The notes beneath the pieces are model-generated. The model made no database searches. It was not told the DNA's origin and was given only the letters and a program-made list of their open reading frames with translations. This document shows positions 42,827-50,826 of a stretch of DNA of 64,000 bases, in pieces (position 1 is the first letter of the stretch; the number at the start of each line of letters is the position of its first letter). A program made the translations under genes and the position numbers. Origin of the DNA: Ilumatobacteraceae bacterium (GTDB lineage Bacteria > Actinomycetota > Acidimicrobiia > Acidimicrobiales > Ilumatobacteraceae); assembly GCA_033344875.1 (NCBI GenBank), contig JAWPMO010000001.1:765595-829594 (forward strand), in the 5' to 3' direction.

Positions 42827-44779
42827 TCAGCAGCCGATCGGAGGGTCGGCGATCAGCACGAGGGTGCCGTCGACGCGCCGCCCGACCCGGTCGGCCTGGG
42901 CGACGAGCGCGTCGATCGCCGACGTGGTCTCGAGGATCCGGTCGTCGGCCGCGGCTGCCGTCACCACGCCGTCGGCCACGAGGACGAACGCCTCGTCGGT
43001 GTCGCCACTCGTCGCCCGGTCGAACCGGGCGGCGAGATCAGGGTCCCATCCGGCGAGGTCGAGTTCGACACGCCCGGCCGCCAGATCGCTCACCGCGGCG
43101 TCGATGACGGCATCGATCGCGTACTCGGTCGCAGCATCGAACGGTGACGCACGGGAGATGACGCAACCGAGCTCGTCGTCGACGAGGGCCGCGCTGCGTT
43201 CGATCTGGCGGATGGTCGTCACCTCGGTGCCGTCGGCCCGACGGCCGTTGCCCAGCTGACGCACCATGCCCTCATCGGCGACCCGGAAGTCGATACCGAG
43301 CTCGCGGAGGCGCATCTGGACCGCCGAGCTCCACGGTTCGAAGGGCCGCACGCCCGCCATGTCGTACAGCACGGCGCCGCCCGGGTCGAACGCCTCGAGG
43401 TCCTCGAACGTGCGCTCCAGGGTGTCGGCGGCAGCCCGGTCGGCGGTCGGTCCGAGCGCATGGGCGGTGACACCGAGGTTCGCGACCACGAACAGGCCGA
43501 CGACCACGCCGACACCGGTGTCGACCGTGCGGGCCGCGAGGCCCGTGCCCCACAGCTCGACCGCGGCCCACACCACGACGAACTGCACGAACAGCGACAG
43601 CGCCCAGAGCCAGCGGACGTGATGCGATCCCAGTCCGACGACCGAGACGGTCTGCACGCCGAGCGTCACGACCGCCGTAGCGACGCCGACGAGGGCGACG
43701 AGGGCGGCCGCCGCCACCGTCGACAGCCGACGCTCTCGCGTGAGGCGCACCAGCGCCGCCAGCACCGCGAGGAGGACCCCGACGGCGAACACCGCGACCG
43801 GTCCTGCCGGGAGCCCGGGGACGAACAGTCTCGGGCCGTCGATCGTGTCGGTCAGCGGCGTGGAACGGACCGAGTCCTCGAAGCCGGGACGCGACCACCA
43901 GGGCGGTAGCGCCACGACGCGAGCGACGAGCTTCACCGCGGTGGCGGCGCCGATGGTGACGTCGCCGCCACCGGCGTTGGAGGCCAGCCGAGCGAGGTTC
44001 CCGCGTCCTGCTCCGGCGACCTGTTCGATCAGCGGTTGCACCCAGGCCAGTGCCAGCACGGCACCGCCGGTGAACGTGATGCGGTGGCGGAACACCTCGA
44101 GGGGTGGCGTGTCGCTCGATCGCCACGCGACCACACCGACGGCGCCGACGAGGAGCCCGAGCACCACGGTCACGTACACGTACCCGATGTGGGTCTGCAC
44201 CACCAGCGAGGCCACGCCCAACCACGCCGGCGCCAGCGACCAGCACCGATCGACCAGGCCGACCGTGAGGAGCAACAGGCACACGAACGGCAGCAGCAGC
44301 GCATGCGGCTGCCAGATGTCGATCAGGAGCTCGCTGCCCATCGACCAGGTCAACGCAGCCGCCATCACGAGCGTCCAACGCTCGACGCGCCAGCCACCGA
44401 GTCGGCGACCGACCCATCCGATCGCGAGCGCGAAGGCCGCGTTGATCGAGGCGACACCGACGGCGATCGCCGGTCCGATGCCGGCGATCCGACCGATCGT
44501 CCACATGAACGGCGCCAACAGGTCGGGATAGAGCGGTCCGGGGTTGTTGACGTCGACACCCAGCGTCAGCGAGGCCGACGTCCACGAGCCCAACCAAGGA
44601 TGCTGTGACGTGCCGACGTCGGCCGCTCGAATCGCCAGCAGCGCGCTGTCACCGACCGGGAACCAGCCCGTCAGCAGCGCCCGGATCGCCGCGACGGCGA
44701 TCGGGAGCACCACCGCAGCGCGGAGCGCCCATCGCACCCGGCGAGGCGGGTCGTCGGTGGTGGGCAACGGGTCGGACAT
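42827..44779 (-). CDS. Polytopic membrane protein, GT-C glycosyltransferase-like (copy 2)
   Basis: 650 aa with about ten to twelve membrane helices. The same ordered features as the convergent neighbour occur: AIRAADVGTSQHPWLG, NNPGPLYPDLLAPFMWTIGRI, IDIWQPHALLLPFVCLL, and VVQTHIGYVYVTVVLG. The C-terminal soluble part (about residues 460-650) is also matched in position. The pair therefore looks like an old duplication with inverted orientation, both acting in the membrane on a polyprenol-linked glycan. Stop codons face each other 8 bp apart. Confidence 0.65.
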   Translation of the reverse strand: MSDPLPTTDDPPRRVRWALRAAVVLPIAVAAIRALLTGWFPVGDSALLAIRAADVGTSQHPWLGSWTSASLTLGVDVNNPGPLYPDLLAPFMWTIGRIAGIGPAIAVGVASINAAFALAIGWVGRRLGGWRVERWTLVMAAALTWSMGSELLIDIWQPHALLLPFVCLLLLTVGLVDRCWSLAPAWLGVASLVVQTHIGYVYVTVVLGLLVGAVGVVAWRSSDTPPLEVFRHRITFTGGAVLALAWVQPLIEQVAGAGRGNLARLASNAGGGDVTIGAATAVKLVARVVALPPWWSRPGFEDSVRSTPLTDTIDGPRLFVPGLPAGPVAVFAVGVLLAVLAALVRLTRERRLSTVAAAALVALVGVATAVVTLGVQTVSVVGLGSHHVRWLWALSLFVQFVVVWAAVELWGTGLAARTVDTGVGVVVGLFVVANLGVTAHALGPTADRAAADTLERTFEDLEAFDPGGAVLYDMAGVRPFEPWSSAVQMRLRELGIDFRVADEGMVRQLGNGRRADGTEVTTIRQIERSAALVDDELGCVISRASPFDAATEYAIDAVIDAAVSDLAAGRVELDLAGWDPDLAARFDRATSGDTDEAFVLVADGVVTAAAADDRILETTSAIDALVAQADRVGRRVDGTLVLIADPPIGC

Positions 44780-44841
44780 CGTGGGAGGCGCCGTCGGCCG
44801 GCTCCGGCGTCCGCGCGGGTGCGAACTGTAGCCTTCCGCCG

Positions 44842-45573
44842 ATGGACCTCACCGAACGCGGCGACAGCGCCGTGCGGCATCCGTGGGAAGTCCAACGGTT
44901 CGAGGCCTACCGGCGGGTGCTGGCCGATCACGGGGCGCTCGACGCACGTCGGGTGCTCGACGTCGGCGCCGGTGACGGGTGGTTCAGCGAGGGGCTGCTC
45001 GACCACCTACCCGACTCGGCGGAGATCGTGTGCTGGGACGTCAACTACGACGACAACGACCTCGAACCGTCGCACCCGAGCCTCGTCCGCACCCGCGACC
45101 GCCCGAGCGCCGGCTACGACCTGGTGCTGCTCCTCGACGTACTCGAACACATCCAGGACCCCGGGCTGTTCGTCGGGTCCGTGCTCGCTCCGCTCACCTC
45201 CTCCGGCACCCGGGTCCTCGTCGCCGTGCCGGCGCATCAGCGCCTGTTCAGCAGCCACGACGAGGCGCTGGGCCACTACCGGCGGTACGCACGCCGGCAG
45301 CTGCTCGATCAGGTGTCGCCGTGGCTCGACGTGGTCGAGGACGGTCCCCTGTTCACGAGCCTGCTCCTCCCCCGGGCCGCATCCGCCGCGATCGAGCGTG
45401 TGGCGCCACGGCCGGCTGCGACCGCCGGCGTGGGGAACTGGGGCGCCGGCCGGATCGTCACCGCCGCGGTGAACCGAGCTCTCGCCGCCGACGCCCGCTC
45501 CGGCCGGGCGGCCCGACGGCTGGGTGTGCGGCTCCCGGGACTGTCGCACTGGGCGTTCGGGGTCGTGCGGTGA
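44842..45573 (+). CDS. Class I SAM-dependent methyltransferase
   Basis: 243 aa from the ATG at 44842. The SAM-binding motif VLDVGAGDGWFSEGLLDHL and the acidic residue in IVCWDVNYDD are clear. YDLVLLLDVLEHIQDPGLFV and VLVAVPAHQRLFSSHDEALGHYRRYARRQL match the family with an AdoMet-Mtases core of 'methionine biosynthesis MetW'-like type. It overlaps by 4 nt (GTGA) the glycosyltransferase gene that follows, suggesting methylation of a sugar or lipid in the same glycan pathway. Confidence 0.8.
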   Translation: MDLTERGDSAVRHPWEVQRFEAYRRVLADHGALDARRVLDVGAGDGWFSEGLLDHLPDSAEIVCWDVNYDDNDLEPSHPSLVRTRDRPSAGYDLVLLLDVLEHIQDPGLFVGSVLAPLTSSGTRVLVAVPAHQRLFSSHDEALGHYRRYARRQLLDQVSPWLDVVEDGPLFTSLLLPRAASAAIERVAPRPAATAGVGNWGAGRIVTAAVNRALAADARSGRAARRLGVRLPGLSHWAFGVVR

Positions 45574-46310
45574 CCGTCGCCGTCGTCGTGCCGTGCTTCG
45601 ACGAGGCAGAACGCCTCGACCGGGCGGCGTTCGTCGAGTTCGCCCGCCACATCGATCACCTGATCTTCGTCGACGACGGATCCGGCGACCGCACCGCGGA
45701 GCAGCTCGGGGAGCTGGCCGAGCAGCTCCCCGAGCGGATCACGGTCGTCTCACTCCCCCGGAACGTCGGCAAGGCCGAAGCCGTCCGGATCGGCTTGCTC
45801 ACCGCGGTCGACCGCGGCAGCTCGCTCGTCGGGTACCTCGACGCCGACCTGGCCACCCCGACCGACGAGATGCTGCGGTTGATCGACGTCGCACGCACAC
45901 AACCGCACCGGACCGCGGTGCTCGGCAGCCGGGTCGCGCTGCTCGGCCACACGGTCCACCGCCGGCCCACTCGCCACTATCTCGGACGCCTGTACGCCAC
46001 GGCGGCGAGTCTGGCACTGGGCGTGCCGGTGTACGACACCCAGTGCGGGGCCAAGGTGTTCCGGGTCGGCCTCCCGCTCCAGTTCGCGCTGGCCGACCCG
46101 TTCCCCGACCGATGGTCGTTCGACGTCGAGCTGCTCGCCCGGTTGCTCGCCGATCCGAACCAGTCGGCCGACCCGTTCATCGAGGTGCCGTTGCACGAGT
46201 GGCGAGATGTCGCCGGGTCGGCGGTGGGTGTCGGATCCGGTGTCCGGGCGCTGTGGGCGCTCACGGGTCTTCGGCGGCGGGTGCGCCGTCACCGGCGACG
46301 TTTCGGCTGA
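45570..46310 (+). CDS. Glycosyltransferase family 2 (polyprenol-phosphate sugar transferase-like)
   Basis: 246 aa from a GTG. GT-A fold signatures VTVAVVVPCFDEAERLD, LIFVDDGSGDRTAEQL, SLPRNVGKAEAVRIGL, and the metal-binding VGYLDADLATPTDEM. QCGAKVFRVGLPLQ and FPDRWSFDVELLARL are typical of dolichyl-phosphate-glucose/mannose synthase-like members. It has no C-terminal membrane helices. It is coupled to the methyltransferase upstream. Together with the next gene it gives two DPM-type enzymes of opposite orientation. Confidence 0.8.
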   Translation: MTVAVVVPCFDEAERLDRAAFVEFARHIDHLIFVDDGSGDRTAEQLGELAEQLPERITVVSLPRNVGKAEAVRIGLLTAVDRGSSLVGYLDADLATPTDEMLRLIDVARTQPHRTAVLGSRVALLGHTVHRRPTRHYLGRLYATAASLALGVPVYDTQCGAKVFRVGLPLQFALADPFPDRWSFDVELLARLLADPNQSADPFIEVPLHEWRDVAGSAVGVGSGVRALWALTGLRRRVRRHRRRFG

Positions 46311-46311
46311 T

Positions 46312-47040
46312 TCAGCGGCGGCCGAACAGGCGCCGCACACGATCGGCCACGCCCCAGGTGGTGACGAGCCACATCGACTCCACCACGATTCGGCCGGACA
46401 TCTTCGACTTGCCGCGTTCGCGGTCACGGAAGATGATCGGCGTTTCCGCGATCGAGTGTCCGGTGTGGTCGAGCCGCCGAACCAGCTCGGTCAGGAACGC
46501 GTAGCCCTCGGCCTGGGTGGTCGTTGGTTCGATCGAGCGGAGCGCGTCGATCCGGTAGGCGCGGTAGCCGGAGGTGCAGTCGTTGACCGACAGGCGCAGC
46601 GCGGATCGTGTGTACGCGTTGCCCCATTTCGACAGCAGCCGCCGGTGGGTCGGCCAGTCGGTGGTACCGCCGCCGCGGACGTAGCGCGAGCCCACCACCG
46701 CATCGGCGCCGCCGTCGAGGAGGCGCAGCATCTCGGGGATCACGGCCGGGTCGTGCGACAGGTCGGCGTCCATCGAGATGACGACGTCGTAGTCGCCGCC
46801 CAACACCTGTTCGAAACCGGCGCGGTATGCGCTGCCGAGGCCGTCTTTCGCCGTGCGGTCGAGGACCGAGATCCCGCCGAGTTCCGGGGCGACCGCGCGG
46901 GCTGCGTCGGCGGTGCCGTCGGGGCTGGCGTCGTCGACGACGAGCACGTCGACGGGCGCGCCCGTGGCGCGGACCGACCGGAGGAAGACCTCGATGTTCT
47001 CCCGCTCGTTGTAGGTCGGGAGCACGATCACGCTGCGCAC
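46312..47040 (-). CDS. Polyprenol monophosphomannose synthase-like GT2 (Ppm1 catalytic domain type)
   Basis: 242 aa from a GTG. RSVIVLPTYNERENIEVFL, DVLVVDDASPDGTADAAR, GLGSAYRAGFEQVL, DVVISMDADLSHDP (D-x-D), DAVVGSRYVRGGG, and FRDRERGKSKMSGRIVVESMWLV are the full set of DPM1/Ppm1 motifs. The enzyme should transfer mannose (or another hexose) from GDP-sugar to polyprenol phosphate at the inner membrane face, giving the donor for the GT-C proteins here. Its stop is 1 nt after the stop of the convergent GT2 gene. Confidence 0.85.
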   Translation of the reverse strand: MRSVIVLPTYNERENIEVFLRSVRATGAPVDVLVVDDASPDGTADAARAVAPELGGISVLDRTAKDGLGSAYRAGFEQVLGGDYDVVISMDADLSHDPAVIPEMLRLLDGGADAVVGSRYVRGGGTTDWPTHRRLLSKWGNAYTRSALRLSVNDCTSGYRAYRIDALRSIEPTTTQAEGYAFLTELVRRLDHTGHSIAETPIIFRDRERGKSKMSGRIVVESMWLVTTWGVADRVRRLFGRR

Positions 47041-47052
47041 AGTGGCGGAACG

Positions 47053-48231
47053 CTACCCCCGCCGTCGCTGGGCTGCGACGACCTCGCTGTGCAGGGCCTT
47101 CGTGATCCCGAGCGCCGATCCGTCCCAGGTGAGCGACTCGGCCCACTCGAGTGCGCCGCGCCGCAGCGAGGCCACGCGATCCGGGTCGGTCACGACGTCG
47201 GCGATCGTCGTGCCGAGCGTCTCGGGCGCGACGAGCAGTCCGGAGATCCCGTCGCGAACGCTGCTGCGGTGACCACGGATGTCGGTGGCGACACACGGTG
47301 TGCCGCACGCGGCGCCCTCGGTGAGGCTGAGCCCCCAACCTTCGGCGATCGAGCCGCTGACGACGAGCCACGAGCGCTGGTACAGCGAGATCAGCTCCTC
47401 GTGGGTCTTGCGACCGGCGAGGCGGATCCACTCGTTCGCTCCGGCGGCGTCGATCTGCGCCTGGAGTTCACCGTGGAGGGGCCCGCCGCCGACGATGTCG
47501 AGGCGGAGGCCGGGCACGCGTCGCCGGGCCTCGATCACCGCGTCGATCACGCGGTCGAACCGCTTCACCGGGGCGAGTCGTCCGACGGCCACGATCGACG
47601 GGTCGACCGTCTTCTCGCCGCCGGGCCGGAACACGGGGTCGACGCCGTTCGGGTGGGCCTCGACGCGGTCGGGACGGAAGCCGAGTTCGAGGAGCTCGTC
47701 GCGGGTCGCGTCGGAGGGGGTGACGGTCAGGGTGCTCCGATAGAAGGGCGGCGCAAAGCGGGCTTCGAGGAAGCGGCCTGCGGGCGCCAGCGGGCCCGGC
47801 ATGACCTGGTCCCACATCGGGCCGTGGACGTGGTGGAGCATGGTCACGTGCGGCCGCCGGCACCAGACCGGTGAGAACCAGGGCACCCCGTTCCAGATCT
47901 CGACCAGCGCGTCGTACCGACCCATCCGCCCGGTGAGCTCCGACGCGATCGCGCGCGGGAACACGGAGTACCGGCTGCCCCGCCGAACGACGCGGTAGCC
48001 GTTGCGCTGGTCGGTCGCCGGCAATCCGACCGCTGCGGACGTCCGGTGGAGCACGTCGAGGCCGCGATCGGCCCAGCGTCGCATGAACTCGTCGGCGTGC
48101 ACTTCCGAGCCTCCGGCATCGGGGTCGGCGAGGTCGCGCCACCCCAACACGTGGACGCGCCGGATCCCACGGTCGAGCAGATCGGCGACGTGATGATCGA
48201 GTTCGGCCGCTGCCGTCTGCTGGTGTGACAT
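47053..48231 (-). CDS. Glycosyltransferase family 4 (GT-B)
   Basis: 392 aa. The N-terminal half begins VHVLGWRDLADPDAGGSEVHADEF and includes VTMLHHVHGPMWDQVM. The C-terminal half has VAVGRLAPVKRFDRVIDAV and the E-x7-E nucleotide-sugar motif in IAEGWGLSLTEGAACGTPCVATD. The gene is 12 bp upstream of the Ppm1-like gene on the same strand. It likely transfers a sugar from a nucleotide donor on the cytoplasmic side to a lipid or glycan. Confidence 0.87.
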   Translation of the reverse strand: MSHQQTAAAELDHHVADLLDRGIRRVHVLGWRDLADPDAGGSEVHADEFMRRWADRGLDVLHRTSAAVGLPATDQRNGYRVVRRGSRYSVFPRAIASELTGRMGRYDALVEIWNGVPWFSPVWCRRPHVTMLHHVHGPMWDQVMPGPLAPAGRFLEARFAPPFYRSTLTVTPSDATRDELLELGFRPDRVEAHPNGVDPVFRPGGEKTVDPSIVAVGRLAPVKRFDRVIDAVIEARRRVPGLRLDIVGGGPLHGELQAQIDAAGANEWIRLAGRKTHEELISLYQRSWLVVSGSIAEGWGLSLTEGAACGTPCVATDIRGHRSSVRDGISGLLVAPETLGTTIADVVTDPDRVASLRRGALEWAESLTWDGSALGITKALHSEVVAAQRRRG

Positions 48232-48310
48232 GACGACGTGAGGTTAGGGCGCACGGCGGCGCCGCCGGTGGTTCCTCCGTTGTGGGTGTGGAGGTCGCTA
48301 CCGTCACGGC

Positions 48311-50050
48311 GTGACCTCGACCGACACGCCCCCGCCGTTCGTGCTGGGCGGCGCCCTGCGGCGGCCGACCTGGCCGGCGTCGCGGGCCTCGATCCTGTCG
48401 ATCGTCGCGGTCCTGGCGGTCATCGTGGCGCCGCTCCGCGGGCTGTACCGGGCCACCGGGTCGTCGATGGAAGAGGGCTTCATGCTCGTCTTCCCGAAGC
48501 TGGTGCAGGAGGGGAAGGCGCCCAACGAGGACTTCCTCCACCTGTACGGACCGGCGTCGCTCGACGTGCTCGCCCTGTGGTACCGAATCGCCGGCGACAC
48601 GCTCGAGAGTCAGCGGACGTTCGGCCTGCTCCAGCACATCGGGATCATCTTCGCCCTCTATGCGCTGGCGAGGGCGTGGGGGCACGTCGCCGCGGTGGGC
48701 ACGGCGCTCGTCGCGTCGATGCTGATCCTGACCCCGATCGGGCTGTCCGCCCTGGCCTGGCACGGCGCCCTTGCCCTCGGTCTGTGGTCGGTCGTGTTCG
48801 CCGTCAGGTCGCTGTCGACCGGGGGCCCTCGTGATCTCTGGTGGGCCGGTGGGCTGTCGGGACTCGCCCTGGGGTATCGACCGGACCTGGTGGTGGCGCT
48901 CGCGATCGCGCTCGCCTTCGTGGTGTGGCAGAGCCGGGGCCGGGGGTGGCGGGTGCTGGTCGCCGGCGCCTTCGTCGGGCTGCTGCCGATGTGGTATCAC
49001 CTCGCACGGGTGGGCCCGAGGACCGCGATCGAGGGCATGGTGCTCGATCCGGTGTTCGAGCTGCGGGCCGGCCGCGAGCTCCCGCGGCCTCCGGGTTGGA
49101 GCGTGGCCGACGGCGCGCTCCAGGCCGTCGCCGAGGGCGTCCCGCCCTGGTGGGGGCTCCCCGCGATGGGCCACAGTCAGCAGCTCTTCGTCTGGTTCTT
49201 CGCCGTGATCCTGATCGCGTTCGCCGTCCCGGTCGTCGGGCTGGTCCTGGCCCGCCGGTCGGGCCGGGCCGACCCGCTCGCGACCGTGCTGATCGTCGGT
49301 GGACTGTTCGGGTTGGGCATTCTCCCGCAGGCGATGCAGCGCCCCGATTCGACCCATCTCGCCTGGGTGGCCGTGGTCTCGTGGTCGCTCCTGGTGCCGT
49401 CGCTGATCGTGCTCGCCCGTGACCGGTTCACACTCGATCGCAGGGCCGTCGGGGCCACGGTCGTGGTCGGGCTGCTGATGCTGGTCGTGTGCCCGTTCTA
49501 CACGTATCGTCACTACCTGCTGCACACGCGCGTGTCAGCCGGGCAGCTGCCGGTGCCGTTCCTCGTGGAGCGCGACGACCACCGGTTCTGGTTCGGCGAC
49601 TTCTACGTCGCGAAGGCGCTCAACGAGATGATCCCCGACCTCGACGCCCGGTCGGAGCCCGGTGACCGACTGATCGTGGGCCCGGCCGATCTGAGTCGCA
49701 CGATCTACAGCGACGTGTCGGTGTACTTCCTGTTCCCCGAACTCGAGCCGGCCACCTACTACATCGAGATGGATCCGGGCCTCGCCGACGCCGAGGGCTC
49801 GGGCCTGGCCGACGACATCGCGACCGCCGACTTCCTGGTGCTCACCAACATCTGGACCGGCTGGAACGAACCGAACGCGTCCGATCTCCACCTGTCCGAC
49901 GAGGGGAACCAGGCGGTCGCCGACCACTTCTGCCTGGTCGAGCGGTACCAGGACAACCTGGTACTGCTGTACGAGCGCTGCGACGGCGGTGGCGGCGTCA
50001 GCCCCGCCGACGTCACGGGCCGGTTCCCCGTCGTCGCCAACGACGACTGA
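48311..50050 (+). CDS. Large polytopic membrane protein, probable GT-C transferase (third family member type)
   Basis: 579 aa from a GTG. It has about nine membrane helices. The first loop contains GSSMEEGFMLVFPKLVQEGKAPNEDFLHLYGPASLDVLALWY, where the acidic residues in the loop following helix 1 are typical of GT-C enzymes that use polyprenyl-phosphate sugars. The C-terminal 130 residues (from HDRFWFGDFYVAKALNEM-like text) are soluble. It lies between the GT4/Ppm1 genes and DprE2. The precise role is unknown. Confidence 0.65.
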   Translation: MTSTDTPPPFVLGGALRRPTWPASRASILSIVAVLAVIVAPLRGLYRATGSSMEEGFMLVFPKLVQEGKAPNEDFLHLYGPASLDVLALWYRIAGDTLESQRTFGLLQHIGIIFALYALARAWGHVAAVGTALVASMLILTPIGLSALAWHGALALGLWSVVFAVRSLSTGGPRDLWWAGGLSGLALGYRPDLVVALAIALAFVVWQSRGRGWRVLVAGAFVGLLPMWYHLARVGPRTAIEGMVLDPVFELRAGRELPRPPGWSVADGALQAVAEGVPPWWGLPAMGHSQQLFVWFFAVILIAFAVPVVGLVLARRSGRADPLATVLIVGGLFGLGILPQAMQRPDSTHLAWVAVVSWSLLVPSLIVLARDRFTLDRRAVGATVVVGLLMLVVCPFYTYRHYLLHTRVSAGQLPVPFLVERDDHRFWFGDFYVAKALNEMIPDLDARSEPGDRLIVGPADLSRTIYSDVSVYFLFPELEPATYYIEMDPGLADAEGSGLADDIATADFLVLTNIWTGWNEPNASDLHLSDEGNQAVADHFCLVERYQDNLVLLYERCDGGGGVSPADVTGRFPVVANDD

Positions 50051-50060
50051 CGGGCCGTAC

Positions 50061-50816
50061 TCAGCCGAGCGGGAGCCGCCGGAAGATCGGCCGTGGTACA
50101 TGGCGGAGCACGCTGAAGACGTACCGCAGGATGCCCGGGGTCCAGACCGTGTGCTTCCCCTTGCGCATGCCGGCGACCGTCAGTTCGGCGACGACTCGTG
50201 GTGTGGTGGAGAAGGGCGCGGACTTCATGCCTCTGGTCATCCGCGAGTGGACGAAGCCCGGCCGGACCACCGTCACCTGCACACCGGTCCCGGCCAACGA
50301 GTCGCCGAGACCCTGTGCGAAGGCGTCGAGACCGGCCTTCGACGAGCCGTAGACGAAGTTCGCCGCCCTGACCCGTTCGCCGGCCACACTCGACAGGACC
50401 ACGAGGCGGCCGTGCCCCTGCCGTCGCATGACCCCGGCGAATGCGAGCGACGCTGCGACGCCTCCGGTGTAGTTCACGTGGACGGCTGCCGCCGCGGCCC
50501 CCGGGTCGTCGTCGAACTCCGTCTGCTCGCCCAGGACGCCGAACGCGAGCACGACGACGTCGAGGTCGCCGTGTTCGGCCGCGAGACGGCGGGCGAATCC
50601 CTCGTGGGTCTCGGTGGCTGCGGCGTCGAACGGTTCGACGACGACGTTCAGACCGTCGCGGGCGAAGCGTTCTGCTCCCGCTTCGTCGGGGCGCCGGCAC
50701 GCGAGGACGAGGGTTCTGGTCGACGACGAGACGAGTTCGTCGACGATGGCGCGACCGATCTCGCTCGTGCCGCCGAGGAGGACGATGGTCTGCGCTTCGT
50801 CGAGTGCGTTCTGCAT
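50061..50816 (-). CDS. dprE2: Decaprenylphospho-beta-D-erythro-pentofuranosid-2-ulose 2-reductase
   Basis: 251 aa short-chain dehydrogenase. IVLLGGTSEIGRAIVDEL, VLAFGVLGEQTEFDDDP, LVVLSSVAGERVRAANFVYGSSKAGLDAFAQGL (Ser and Y-x3-K) and VRPGFVHSRMTRGM match mycobacterial DprE2 closely. It reduces the 2-keto intermediate to decaprenyl-phospho-arabinose, the arabinose donor for AftD/Emb-type enzymes. It lies 10 bp after dprE1 on the same strand, as in mycobacteria. The C-terminal segment WTPGILRYVFSVLRHVPRPIFRRLP is characteristic of the family. Confidence 0.88.
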   Translation of the reverse strand: MQNALDEAQTIVLLGGTSEIGRAIVDELVSSSTRTLVLACRRPDEAGAERFARDGLNVVVEPFDAAATETHEGFARRLAAEHGDLDVVVLAFGVLGEQTEFDDDPGAAAAAVHVNYTGGVAASLAFAGVMRRQGHGRLVVLSSVAGERVRAANFVYGSSKAGLDAFAQGLGDSLAGTGVQVTVVRPGFVHSRMTRGMKSAPFSTTPRVVAELTVAGMRKGKHTVWTPGILRYVFSVLRHVPRPIFRRLPLG

Positions 50817-50826
50817 GGGGTTCCGT

